64,000 bases of DNA from Actinomycetota bacterium (GTDB lineage Bacteria > Actinomycetota > Thermoleophilia > Solirubrobacterales > Solirubrobacteraceae): the NCBI GenBank assembly GCA_018268595.1, contig JAFDWH010000014.1, positions 186,001 through 250,000 of the forward strand. The letters are read 5' to 3'. This document shows positions 40,477 to 48,732 of the stretch, in pieces (position 1 is the first letter of the stretch; every line of letters starts with the position of its first letter). The notes beneath the pieces are model-generated. The model saw only the letters and a list, made by a program, of their open reading frames with translations, was not told the origin of the DNA and ran no database searches. A program made the position numbers and the translations under genes.

Positions 40477-41661
40477 TTGAATCCGGCCATCCGCCTGCCC
40501 TCGCTCCCCACCGTCTTTCGCCTGCTGGTCGTGCTGATCGGCGTCGGCACGCTCGTCGCGATGGCGCTGCTGTGGTCCGGTCACGCGCCGCGCCGCTTCC
40601 AGTCGGTGGTGACGCCGAGCGACCGCGCGACCGTGATCGGGATCGTCGACCGCCCCTGCGGCGCGACCGTCTCGACCGACTGCCGGCGGGTGAGAATTCA
40701 CCTCGACAGCGGTGACAACCGCGGCACCACCGGGATCATCCAGTGGAACGCGAACGGCGACGACCCGCCCGTTCACCTCGGCGACAAGATCCGCGTCGTG
40801 TCGGCGCCGCCGGTTCCCGGCTACGACCAGGAGAACGTCGCCTTCTACACGCTCGTCGACTACCAGCGCGGCGGTGCGCTGATCGCCCTCTTCCTGGTGT
40901 TCGCGCTGCTCGTGATCGTGCTCTCGCGCTGGCGCGGCTTCCTGTCGCTCGTCGGGCTCGGCGTGAGCCTCGCGGTCGTGCTGCTGTTCGTCGTGCCGGG
41001 GATCCTCAACGGCGAGCCGCCGGTGACGGTGGCGCTCGTCGGATCGCTCGCGGTGATGTTCGCGACCGTGCTGCTGGCGCACGGCGCCGGCCCGAAGTCG
41101 ATCGCCGCGCTGCTCGGGACGACCGCGACGCTGCTGCTGACGGCCGGCCTCGCCGCCTTCTTCACGCAGCTCTCGCGGCTCACCGGCCTGGCCGGCGACG
41201 AGGCGTTCGCGCTGCGGCTCGCCGACCCGACCGTCTCGCTGCAGGGGCTGCTGATCGCCGGCATGATCATCGCCGCGCTCGGCGTGCTCGACGACGTGAC
41301 GGTCAGCCAGTCCTCGATCGTGCTGTCGCTGCGCGCCGTCAACCCGGAGCTCGGCCACCGCGAGCTGTTCCGCCGCGCGATGCACGTCGGCCGCGACCAC
41401 GTCAGCGCGACCGTCAACACGCTCGTGCTCGCGTACGCCGGCTCGTCGCTGCCGGTGCTGCTGATCTTCGCCTCCGGCGCGCTGCCGCTCGGGCAGGCGG
41501 TGAACCTGGAGCTGGTGTCCGAGCAGGTCGTCGCGACGCTGGTCGGCTCGATCGGCCTGATCGTCGCGGTGCCGGCGACGACCGCGCTCGCCGTCCTGCT
41601 CGCGATGCGGCTTCCGCGCGACCAGCTCGAGGCCGCCGCCGCGCACGGCCACCCGCACTAG
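40477..41661 (+). CDS. YibE/F family membrane protein
   Basis: A 394-residue protein: one N-terminal membrane helix, a beta-rich extracytoplasmic domain (about 45-125, with RVRIHLDSGDNRGTTG), then about seven helices. The family core GMIIAALGVLDDVTVSQSSI and LVLAYAGSSLPVLLIF is clear. YibE/F proteins are widespread and uncharacterised. The start is a TTG at 40477 with only a weak ribosome binding site, so it is uncertain by a few codons. It converges on sulfatase-like gene 3 with a 4-base overlap. Confidence 0.85.
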   Translation: MNPAIRLPSLPTVFRLLVVLIGVGTLVAMALLWSGHAPRRFQSVVTPSDRATVIGIVDRPCGATVSTDCRRVRIHLDSGDNRGTTGIIQWNANGDDPPVHLGDKIRVVSAPPVPGYDQENVAFYTLVDYQRGGALIALFLVFALLVIVLSRWRGFLSLVGLGVSLAVVLLFVVPGILNGEPPVTVALVGSLAVMFATVLLAHGAGPKSIAALLGTTATLLLTAGLAAFFTQLSRLTGLAGDEAFALRLADPTVSLQGLLIAGMIIAALGVLDDVTVSQSSIVLSLRAVNPELGHRELFRRAMHVGRDHVSATVNTLVLAYAGSSLPVLLIFASGALPLGQAVNLELVSEQVVATLVGSIGLIVAVPATTALAVLLAMRLPRDQLEAAAAHGHPH

Positions 41662-43136
41662 TCCGCCGCGGAGAAGAACGGCAGTCTTCTGGCGCCCGCC
41701 GAGTGCAGCACGCGCTGGTAGATCGTGTCGAGCAGGGCCGGGTGGTCTCTGGCGACGCTCGTCTGCTCGCCGGGATCCTGCGTGAGGTCGAACAGCTCGC
41801 GCCCGCTGTTGTTGCCGTCGGCGATCAGCGCCCAGCGGTCGTCGCGGTAGTACCAGTGGTTGGCGTAGCCGCCGAAGCAGAAGCGGCGACTCAGCCGCGG
41901 CCGGCCGCCGCTCAGCAGCGGCGAGAGGTCGACGCCGTTCATGTCGCTCGGCGTCGGCATGCCGGTCATGCGCAGCAGCGTCGGCCCGACGTCGTGCGGC
42001 GAGACGAAGTACGGCGTCGTCTGGCCGGCCATCCGGCCGCTCGGGTCGCGCAGCAGGAACGGCACCTGGATCAGCTCCGGGTGCAGCTCGAGCGCCGGCT
42101 TGCCGGTCCAGCCGCGGTCGCCGAGCAGGATGCCGTGGTCGCTGAGGAACACGACGACCGTCTCGTGCTGGAGGCCGCTCGCGTAGAAGCGCTCGAGGAA
42201 GCGGCCCATCCACGTGTCGGCGAGCGTCAGCGAGGCGCCGTAGACGGTCGGCAGGCGCTTGACGGCGGCCGCCGGCATGTAGCCGCTGCGCTTGTACTGG
42301 ACGTTGCCCGGCCAGCTGCCGTCGTAGTGGCGGTCGCCGTAGAGGTCGAGGTACTTCTGCGGCGGCGTCCACGGCTCGTGCGGGTCGAACGAGTCGACGA
42401 CGAGCGCGAACGGCCGGTTGCGCATCGCCGTGACGAGCTCGTCGATCCCGCGTGAGAAGACGCGCGCGGCGCACGACTCGCTCTCGACGTTGCCGCCGTC
42501 GACGTTCGCGAGGTGCTGGCGCATCCCCTTCAGGTACCGCTCGGTGCGCATCCCCTGCGGCAGCCAGTGCAGCACGTCGCGCTCGGAGATCGTGCCCGCC
42601 GGGTGCAGCGCCCCGACCTGGCCGCCGACGCGATGGAACTTGCTGAGCGTCGAGCGGAAGCCGGCCCACTCCGGCGCGAAGCCGAGGAACGGGTTGTCGG
42701 TCACGTAGCCGGTCCAGTAGCCGTGGCGGCGCAGCGTCTTGAGCCACGTCGTCGTCTGCGCGGAGAGGCCGGTCCAGCCGGGCGAGCCGGGCAGGTTGCG
42801 CGTCGGCTTCCAGTCGTGCCACGGATAGACGCGGCGGCCCATCATCAGCGAGCGGCGCGCGGGGACGGTCGGCATCGCCTCCGGGAACGCGCGCGTGAAG
42901 CGCAGGCTCTCGCGCGCGAGCGCGTCGATCGTCGGCGTTCTCATCCACGTGTTGCCGTACGCGCCGACGTAGTCGTGGCGCGTCGAGTCGAGCACGATCA
43001 CCAGCACGTTGGGGGCGTGCTGCGCGGCGCGGGTGCGCGCCGCGAGCGCGGCCGCGCCGGGGCGCCAGACGGTCGCGGCGGCGGCGCCGGCCCCGGCGAC
43101 GCGCAGGAACGTCTTGCGGTCGATTCTGTCCTGCAC
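41658..43136 (-). CDS. Sulfatase-superfamily protein 3, Thr at nucleophile site
   Basis: A 492-residue sulfatase-like protein, paralogous to the two upstream copies. The N-terminus DRKTFLRVAGAGAAAAT resembles a TAT signal with RK instead of RR. The motif VIVLDSTRHDYVGAYG and the metal motif LSDHGILLGDRG are kept. The nucleophile site is TVPAR with Thr90. The regions YVTDNPFLG and SFDPHEPWTPP are shared with the paralogues, so the three belong to one subfamily. The start is a GTG at 43136, about ten bases after GGGAGG. Export and a phosphoester-type activity are inference. Confidence 0.85.
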   Translation of the reverse strand: MQDRIDRKTFLRVAGAGAAAATVWRPGAAALAARTRAAQHAPNVLVIVLDSTRHDYVGAYGNTWMRTPTIDALARESLRFTRAFPEAMPTVPARRSLMMGRRVYPWHDWKPTRNLPGSPGWTGLSAQTTTWLKTLRRHGYWTGYVTDNPFLGFAPEWAGFRSTLSKFHRVGGQVGALHPAGTISERDVLHWLPQGMRTERYLKGMRQHLANVDGGNVESESCAARVFSRGIDELVTAMRNRPFALVVDSFDPHEPWTPPQKYLDLYGDRHYDGSWPGNVQYKRSGYMPAAAVKRLPTVYGASLTLADTWMGRFLERFYASGLQHETVVVFLSDHGILLGDRGWTGKPALELHPELIQVPFLLRDPSGRMAGQTTPYFVSPHDVGPTLLRMTGMPTPSDMNGVDLSPLLSGGRPRLSRRFCFGGYANHWYYRDDRWALIADGNNSGRELFDLTQDPGEQTSVARDHPALLDTIYQRVLHSAGARRLPFFSAAD

Positions 43137-43230
43137 GCGCCCGTCGGCCTCCCGCTGTCGCCTGCCCTCGTCCGGCCCTGAAACGCCCGGCGAGACCGAA
43201 AGGTGCGCCGTGCGACAGGATTCTGCTGCG

Positions 43231-43638
43231 ATGCGCGGACAGCGAAACCGGCCCCCTCGCCCCGACGTCCGCGAGCTGGCAGCGATCTTCGCCGGCGGCA
43301 TGCTCGGGGCGCTCGCGCGCGTGGGGCTCGCGCAGGGCTTTCCGCACGCCACAGGGGCGTGGCCGTGGCCGACCTTCTCCGTCAACGTCGCCGGTGCGCT
43401 GCTGCTCGGCTGGGCCGTCACGCGGCTGCCGCCGGGCAGCTACCGGCGGCCGTTCGTCGGCATCGGCGTGTGCGGGGCGCTGACGACCTTCTCGACGCTT
43501 CAGCTCGAGCTGCTGCACATGCTCGACGACGGGCGCTGGGCGCTCGCGCTGGCGTACGCGGCCGCCTCGCTCGCCGGCGGTCTGACGGCCGTGCGCGCGG
43601 GGATCGCGCTCGCGCGCGAGGAGCGGAGGGCGCCGTGA
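43231..43638 (+). CDS. crcB: Fluoride channel CrcB/Fluc, subunit 1
   Basis: A 135-residue four-helix fluoride channel. It shows the Fluc signatures AIFAGGMLGALARVGL, TFSVNVAGALLLGW and GVCGALTTFSTLQLE (the Phe-box/T-S-F track). An ATG at 43231 is used; a GTG at 43210 would add seven residues. Its stop overlaps the GTG of the second crcB gene, as in actinobacteria that use a heterodimeric or two-gene channel. No fluoride riboswitch is recognisable upstream. Confidence 0.92.
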   Translation: MRGQRNRPPRPDVRELAAIFAGGMLGALARVGLAQGFPHATGAWPWPTFSVNVAGALLLGWAVTRLPPGSYRRPFVGIGVCGALTTFSTLQLELLHMLDDGRWALALAYAAASLAGGLTAVRAGIALAREERRAP

Positions 43639-44000
43639 GCGCGGTGCTGCTGTGGGCCGGGGTCGCGCTGCTCGGCGGCGTCGGCGCGGTCGCGCGCTTC
43701 GCGCTCAGCACCGCGGTCGCGCGGCGCGGCGCGGGCTGGTTCCCGTGGGGCACGCTCGCGGTCAACCTGTCCGGCAGCGCGCTGCTCGGGCTCGTCGCCG
43801 GGCTCGCGCTGCACGGCGACGCGCTGACGCTCGTCGCCGGCGGACTGCTCGGCTCCTACACGACCTTCTCGACCTGGATGCTCGACAGCGAGCGGCTGGG
43901 CGAGCACCACAGCGGGCGCGCGCTGACCGTCAACCTGCTCGGGAGCGTGCTGCTCGGGCTGGCGGCCGTCGCGCTCGGGCGCGCGCTCGGCGGCCTCTGA
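43635..44000 (+). CDS. crcB: Fluoride channel CrcB/Fluc, subunit 2
   Basis: A 121-residue second Fluc subunit with GGVGAVARFALSTAV, TLAVNLSGSALLGL and GLLGSYTTFSTWMLDSERL. It starts at a GTG that overlaps the preceding stop (GTGA). Paired small CrcB genes usually assemble as an antiparallel heterodimer that passively exports fluoride across the cytoplasmic membrane. Confidence 0.92.
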   Translation: MSAVLLWAGVALLGGVGAVARFALSTAVARRGAGWFPWGTLAVNLSGSALLGLVAGLALHGDALTLVAGGLLGSYTTFSTWMLDSERLGEHHSGRALTVNLLGSVLLGLAAVALGRALGGL

Positions 44001-44021
44001 GCGGCGCGGGCTCGCCGGGCG

Positions 44022-44591
44022 CTACGCCGCCGCCGGGTCGCGGCGGCCGGCGGCCTCCCACTCCTCGTCGCTGACGCCCTCGTCGCGCGCTGGCGGGGCG
44101 GCGACCTGTGAGAGCGTGAGCGGCTGACGCGAGGCGAGCTTGACGCCACCGGCCTCGTCGGCCAGCACGCCTTCGCGCTTGAGCTTCGAGACGGTCGTCG
44201 CGACGGTCGGCTTCGCGATCTTCGTGACGGACGCGATCTCGGCGACCGACACGCCCGGGCGCTCCTCCACGATTGCGAGGATCGCCGCCTGGTTCGCGCC
44301 GCGCGGGGCGCGCTCGTCGGTGTCCTCGGCGGCGGCGCCGTTGCTGCGCGCGGGCGCGCTCGACGCGATCGACAGCGGCGTCGAGGCGGCGCCGTTGCGC
44401 AGCTCCTCGCGGAAGCCGTTGGCCGCGCGCGGGGCGCGTGCGCGACGGCTCGCCGCCTCCGCGGCGGCCGCCTCCGCCAGCATCGCCTCCTTGGCCGCCA
44501 CGAGCCGTTCCGCTTCCCGCACGATCGGCCTCAGCTCGGCCAGGCGCGCCTCGATCTCACGCTTCAGGCGGGGGAGCAGCGGCTCGAGCAT
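44022..44591 (-). CDS. Coiled-coil plus winged-helix (MarR-like) DNA-binding protein
   Basis: A 189-residue protein. The N-terminal 50 residues form a basic coiled coil (LKREIEARLAELRPIVREAE), a low-complexity linker follows, and the C-terminal half is a winged helix (AAILAIVEERPGVSVAEIAS then PTVATTVSKLKREGVLADE). It probably binds DNA as a dimer through the coiled coil. No ligand domain is visible. Target unknown; similar proteins are common in Solirubrobacterales-like genomes by my recollection only. Confidence 0.75.
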   Translation of the reverse strand: MLEPLLPRLKREIEARLAELRPIVREAERLVAAKEAMLAEAAAAEAASRRARAPRAANGFREELRNGAASTPLSIASSAPARSNGAAAEDTDERAPRGANQAAILAIVEERPGVSVAEIASVTKIAKPTVATTVSKLKREGVLADEAGGVKLASRQPLTLSQVAAPPARDEGVSDEEWEAAGRRDPAAA

Positions 44592-44663
44592 CGGTGGGAC
44601 CTCCGGCGGCAGTCGTGGGGGACGGGAGCGACCATCGATCTTAACCAGCTGAACGGATCGGGC

Positions 44664-45269
44664 TTAGGACGAGGTCAGCAGCGAGCGCACGTCGCGCGCC
44701 AGGCCGGCCGTGTCGAACGGCTGGCCGGCCGGCACCTTCGCGGCGAGGCGGCCGCGCGCGTCGATCACCCACACGATCGCCGTGTGGGCGCTCTCGGGGT
44801 CGCCGGGGATCTGCGGCGCCGCGTACCACGCTCTCCACACCGGTGCGAGCTGCGGCTGAGAGCCGATCAGATAGTGGAACTGCGCCGGCTCGCGCTCGCG
44901 GCGCAGCCATGCGCGGACGGTCGCGGCCGTGTCGCCGCGCGGGTCGACGCTGACGGCGACCACGCCGACGCGGGCCGCGTCGCCGCCGAGCCGCGCGAGC
45001 GTGTCGCGCAGCTGCGCGCCGATCAGCGGGCAGACGTCCGGGCAGTTCGCGTACAGGAACGTGACGAGGTACGGCTTGCCGGCCAGCGAGCGGCTGTCGA
45101 ACGTGCCGCCGCGCGCGTCGGCGAGCCGGATGCGCGGCGCGGCTCTGCCTGCGAGCCCCGGCGGCAGCGGCTCGGCGACCGCAAAGCGGCTCCCCCCGCC
45201 GCCGGCGCTCGCGCCTCCGCCGCCGGCCGAGCTGCCGCAGGCGGCGAGCAGCCCGCACGATAGAGCCAC
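44664..45269 (-). CDS. SCO1/SenC-type copper chaperone lipoprotein
   Basis: A 201-residue thioredoxin-fold SCO protein. The lipobox LLAAC (C11) anchors it outside the membrane. The copper-binding CPDVC has cysteines at 76 and 80, with the conserved His in ESAHTAIVW. It delivers copper to cytochrome oxidase CuA or acts as a thiol reductase. The GTG start at 45269 leaves a very short signal, and the hydrophobic run extends upstream in frame (AAAAVLVALS), so the true start may be a few codons earlier. It is the third gene of the dsbA-vkor-sco operon. Confidence 0.9.
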   Translation of the reverse strand: MALSCGLLAACGSSAGGGGASAGGGGSRFAVAEPLPPGLAGRAAPRIRLADARGGTFDSRSLAGKPYLVTFLYANCPDVCPLIGAQLRDTLARLGGDAARVGVVAVSVDPRGDTAATVRAWLRREREPAQFHYLIGSQPQLAPVWRAWYAAPQIPGDPESAHTAIVWVIDARGRLAAKVPAGQPFDTAGLARDVRSLLTSS

Positions 45270-45303
45270 CAGGACGGCCGCGGCCGCCGCCCGGACACGG
45301 CGC

Positions 45304-45780
45304 TCAGGCAGGTTCGCCCTCCGGCTCCAGGCCCGCCAGGTGCGGCTCCGCCGAGGCGTCGAGCAGCGCGTCGTCCGGCGCGCGCAGCGCGCGGATCGTC
45401 GACAGCACCGCGATCGAGGTCATCACGATCGCGCTGCCGACGCACCACTGGCAGATCGCATGGATCTTGAACAGCTCCAGCGACGTGAGGTAGACGCTGA
45501 AGGCGAACCCGCCGATCGCCATGCCGGCCGTCGCGAGCCGCGCCAGCTCGCCGCGCACGAGCAGCGAGGCGAGGATCGCGACGTACCCGACGAGCCCGAT
45601 CAGCGGGACCGGGACGCCCCCCACCTTCGCGTATCTCGACGACTGCACCTTCTCGCAGCCCGCGTTGATCGCGCAGATCGGGGAGAGGCCGCGGTAGTGG
45701 ACGTACGTCAGATAGCTCGCGATGCCGATCCCGACGAGCGCCAGGACGACGAGCACGCGATGGAGGAGGCGGTCGGTCAT
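45304..45780 (-). CDS. Vitamin K epoxide reductase (VKOR) family protein
   Basis: A 158-residue four-to-five-helix VKOR that re-oxidises DsbA-type proteins and passes electrons to quinone. Loop cysteines C36 and C42 (PICAINAGC) and the active-site pair C110-x-x-C113 (AICQWC) are present. It replaces DsbB in actinobacteria. It lies one base downstream of the DsbA gene, and the SCO1 gene follows. Confidence 0.94.
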   Translation of the reverse strand: MTDRLLHRVLVVLALVGIGIASYLTYVHYRGLSPICAINAGCEKVQSSRYAKVGGVPVPLIGLVGYVAILASLLVRGELARLATAGMAIGGFAFSVYLTSLELFKIHAICQWCVGSAIVMTSIAVLSTIRALRAPDDALLDASAEPHLAGLEPEGEPA

Positions 45781-45781
45781 G

Positions 45782-46585
45782 TCATGAGCTGCTCGCGCTG
45801 TGGAGCGCCGCGTCGATCGCCTGTCTGAACGGGGCGGGCGTGAACGAGTTGAACTGCAGTGCGTCGAGTCTGCCGCCGGTCCGGCCGATCACGAACGACG
45901 GGGTGCCCTGGAAGCCGTTGACGGTCATCTGCGTCTGCGCCTCGTTGAGCAGTCTGTCGACCTGCGGCAGGTTGCGGTCGCTGAGCGCCTTCTGGACGTC
46001 GAGCCCTCTGACGGCCGCGGCGATTCTGGTCAGGAACGCGTCGGTGACGTAGCCCGAGTTCTCCTCGCCCTGGTTGGCGTAGAAGATGTCGATGAACGGC
46101 CACAGCTTGTTCTGCATGCCGGCCGCGGCCGCGACCCTCGCCGCCGTCGTCGAGTCGGTGCCGAGTATCGAGACGTTGCGGAAGACCATCTTGAGCTTGC
46201 CGGTTCTGACGTAGTCGGCGACGAGGGTCGGCATCACCTGCGTCGTGTACTGGCGGCAGTAGGGGCACTGCAGGTCGGCGAACTCGACCATCGTCACCGG
46301 CGCTCTCGGGCTGCCGAGCGTGATGCCGCTCTGCGGGATGCCGGCGAAGCGCGCGTTGGCCTCGAACTGGCCCGGCAGCGCCTCGCCCGCCTTCTTGGCC
46401 GGCTTGTTGTCGCTACCGCCCGAGGCGGCGATCGCGATCACGACGACGATCACCGCGGCGAGCGCGAGCACGCCGCCGAGAATCCACAGCCGCTGACGCT
46501 GACGCGCTCTGGCCGCTGCCGCGCGGTCGCGCTCGGCGCGCGCCGTCGCGCGGCGCTCCGACCGTGTCTGCCCCGAATTCTCCAT
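45782..46585 (-). CDS. DsbA-family membrane-anchored thiol oxidase
   Basis: A 267-residue oxidoreductase. A basic cytoplasmic N-terminus and one membrane helix (33-55) display a thioredoxin-fold domain outside. The active site QCPYC has cysteines at 107 and 110, with a cis-proline in QGTPSFVIG. It inserts disulfides into exported proteins, and the adjacent VKOR would re-oxidise it. It is the first gene of the operon; the ATG is at 46585 with a CATACG-like -10 close by. It is divergent from a lipoprotein gene. Confidence 0.93.
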   Translation of the reverse strand: MENSGQTRSERRATARAERDRAAAARARQRQRLWILGGVLALAAVIVVVIAIAASGGSDNKPAKKAGEALPGQFEANARFAGIPQSGITLGSPRAPVTMVEFADLQCPYCRQYTTQVMPTLVADYVRTGKLKMVFRNVSILGTDSTTAARVAAAAGMQNKLWPFIDIFYANQGEENSGYVTDAFLTRIAAAVRGLDVQKALSDRNLPQVDRLLNEAQTQMTVNGFQGTPSFVIGRTGGRLDALQFNSFTPAPFRQAIDAALHSASSS

Positions 46586-46736
46586 CGCGCGTATGCCTCG
46601 CTCTTTCGTGTTGATCGCTCGCGACCCCGACGGCGCCGGGCGTCTCGCCCCCGCAGCCTTCGGGCGATGGTAACGACTGGAAATGCTGCCCGAGCAACCT
46701 CAGCGCCACCTCAAGGAACGCGGCCATACTTGGGGC

Positions 46737-47438
46737 GTGGCCCGCTTCGTCCCCCCGGCGCTCGCGCTTCTGCTCGCGGTCGTCACGCTCGCCGGCGCGC
46801 TGTCCGGCTGCGGCGGCGACGGCGCGGCCCGCGCCGGCGCCGCCGCGCGCCCCGCGAGCGCGCCGCAGGCGGTCGACCGGCTCGTGCCGCACCCGCGCGC
46901 CGTCGATCCCTCGGTGGGCGTGCCGGTCGGCCACAGCGGCGTGGTCGCGCAGCAGAGCGCCTCGCTGCCGCGGCCGCAGAGCGACGCGGAGATCCGCCGC
47001 GAGCTGGCGGCGAGCGGCATCCCGTCGGGCGACGCCGCCGCGCTCACGGCCGACGGGCTGGCCGTCGCGCCGCTCGGCGCGCCGCCCGTCGTGCAGGCGG
47101 TGATCCAGGCCGGCAATCAGATCGCGCGGCTGCCCTACCGCTACGGCGGCGGCCACGCGACCTGGATCGACACCGCCTACGACTGCTCCGCCTCGATCAG
47201 CTTCGCGTTCGCCGCCGCCGGGCTGATCTCCGCGCCGATGGTCTCGGGCCAGCTCGCGCAGTGGGGCGCGCCGGGGCCGGGCAGATGGATCACCGTCTTT
47301 GCGAACGGCGGCCACACGTTCATGTACGTGGCCGGCCTGCGCTTCGACACCGGCGGCCTCGCCGCGACCGGCTCGCGCTGGCAGGCGACGACGCGGCCGA
47401 GCGCGGGCTTCGCCGAGCGGCACCCTGTGGGCTTGTGA
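46737..47438 (+). CDS. NlpC/P60-like lipoprotein peptidase
   Basis: A 233-residue lipoprotein (lipobox LSGC, C25) with a C-terminal domain resembling NlpC/P60 cysteine peptidases. YRYGGGHATWIDTAYDCSAS gives a probable nucleophile C150, and GGHTFMYVAGLRFDTGG gives a probable His193. Such enzymes cut peptidoglycan stem peptides. The region between the helix after the Cys and the His is compact, and the family fit is moderate. The GTG at 46737 is chosen because CATACT lies six bases upstream and the signal peptide then starts correctly. Confidence 0.75.
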   Translation: MARFVPPALALLLAVVTLAGALSGCGGDGAARAGAAARPASAPQAVDRLVPHPRAVDPSVGVPVGHSGVVAQQSASLPRPQSDAEIRRELAASGIPSGDAAALTADGLAVAPLGAPPVVQAVIQAGNQIARLPYRYGGGHATWIDTAYDCSASISFAFAAAGLISAPMVSGQLAQWGAPGPGRWITVFANGGHTFMYVAGLRFDTGGLAATGSRWQATTRPSAGFAERHPVGL

Positions 47439-47455
47439 CGTCGCGCGAAAGCCGC

Positions 47456-48646
47456 CTACGCGACGGCGCGCAGGTGCCGCCGCGCTCTGCGCTGCTCGGG
47501 CGTCTCCGCCGTGGCGGCGAGGAAGTCGTCGAGCAGCCGCCACGTCGTGCCGCGCGCGGCGCGGCCGGTGAGGACGCCGAGGTGGCCGCCGGGCGCGCTC
47601 GCGATCCGCACCGCGGGCGCGTTCGGGAGCAGCTCGGCGACGTGGTGGACCGCCGCCTGCGGCGCGATCCCGTCGCCCTCACCGGCGATCGACAGCACCG
47701 GCACGCGCACGTCGGCGAGATCGATCGCGCGGCCGCCCAGCTCGATGCGGCCGTCGGCGAGGTCGTTGCGGCGCAGGAAGCGGTGGTAGATCTGCCCGAA
47801 CGTGCGGCCCGGGTAGGCGAGCATGCTGGCCATGAACGCGTCGACCGCCTCGACCTGCGCGAGGAAGTCGCGGTCGTCGAGGTTCGTCGCCAGCGTGAAC
47901 GGCTTCAGCACGTACTTGTCGAAGCCGGCGAGTCTGTACATGCGCTTGACGAGCGGCGCGGGCGCGCCGCCGAGCAGCTTGTAGGCGAGCGTGCCGACGC
48001 CGCCCCCCGCGAGGTTCGCGAGCGGTCGCAGCGGCGCGACCATCGGCACCTGCGTCACGTCGAACGGGCTCGCGACGACGGCGACGGAGCGGATCGGCCG
48101 CGTGCCCGACGCGGTCGCGAGCAGCGCCATGATCCCGCCGAGGCACCAGCCGACGAGCTGCACGTCGCGACCGCCGGCGTCGGCCGAGACGGCGGCGACC
48201 GCGCGCGGGATCACCTCGTCGACCCAGTGCTCGATGCCGAGGTTGCGGTCGCCGTACGCGATCGCCCCGTAGTCGACGACGTAGGGCCGGCGGCCGGCGG
48301 CGAGCAGGTGCTCGGCGAGGCTGCAGCCGCGGCGCAGGTCGAAGCAGCGCGTGGGCGCGGCCAGCGGCGGGACGAGCAGGACCGGCGGCGGCGGTGTGAC
48401 GTCGCGCGCAGGCGACCGGTCCCGGTCGCCGGAGCGCGAAACGTCGGTCGCAGGCGACCGGTCCCGGTCGCCGGAGCGCGAAACGTCGGTCGCCGAGTGC
48501 AGGAAGCGCCGCACGGTCCGCTGCGGGCCCTCGTCGACGATCGCGGTCGGCAGCGGCCGCAGGTCCGCGAGGCCGCCGCGCAGGACGCGGTCGAACACGT
48601 TCGCGGCGGCGGCGCCGAGCTGCTCGGGGGTCGGCACGAGGTCCAT
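47456..48646 (-). CDS. PhaC-like poly-3-hydroxyalkanoate synthase/alpha-beta hydrolase with inserted repeat
   Basis: A 396-residue protein of the PhaC family, which polymerises hydroxyacyl-CoA into polyester. The lipase-like box is GWCLGG with nucleophile C168, preceded by PPVLLVPPLAAP, RRGCSLAEHLL and YVVDYG. Asp (AGEGDGIAP) and His (GGHLGVLTG) complete a catalytic triad. It is shorter than classical class I/III synthases (usually 350-600), closer to class III. Residues 52-80 contain two copies of the 14-residue unit SRSGDRDRSPATDV, encoded by a 42-base tandem repeat that looks inserted in a linker. No phaE or phasin is adjacent. Confidence 0.85.
   Translation of the reverse strand: MDLVPTPEQLGAAAANVFDRVLRGGLADLRPLPTAIVDEGPQRTVRRFLHSATDVSRSGDRDRSPATDVSRSGDRDRSPARDVTPPPPVLLVPPLAAPTRCFDLRRGCSLAEHLLAAGRRPYVVDYGAIAYGDRNLGIEHWVDEVIPRAVAAVSADAGGRDVQLVGWCLGGIMALLATASGTRPIRSVAVVASPFDVTQVPMVAPLRPLANLAGGGVGTLAYKLLGGAPAPLVKRMYRLAGFDKYVLKPFTLATNLDDRDFLAQVEAVDAFMASMLAYPGRTFGQIYHRFLRRNDLADGRIELGGRAIDLADVRVPVLSIAGEGDGIAPQAAVHHVAELLPNAPAVRIASAPGGHLGVLTGRAARGTTWRLLDDFLAATAETPEQRRARRHLRAVA
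48408..48491. repeat. Two tandem 42-base palindromic repeats inside the PhaC-like gene
   Basis: Units 48408-48449 and 48450-48491 are identical over 42 bases. Each holds the hairpin GGCGACCG-GTCC-CGGTCGCC (8-base-pair stem, 4-base loop). The unit length is a multiple of three, so the reading frame is kept and 14 residues are added per copy. Confidence 0.85.
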
Positions 48647-48732
48647 GGGGAGGGGGATTGTGGCAAAGCGGCGCGCGCCGCCGCGCGTCGGCTGGCCGGC
48701 CGGCCAGGCGCCTGGCGGCGCGTGGCGGCGCG

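Noticed and set aside
43137-43230. Fluoride riboswitch before crcB
   Set aside because: No conserved crcB-motif bases or pseudoknot pattern can be found in this leader.
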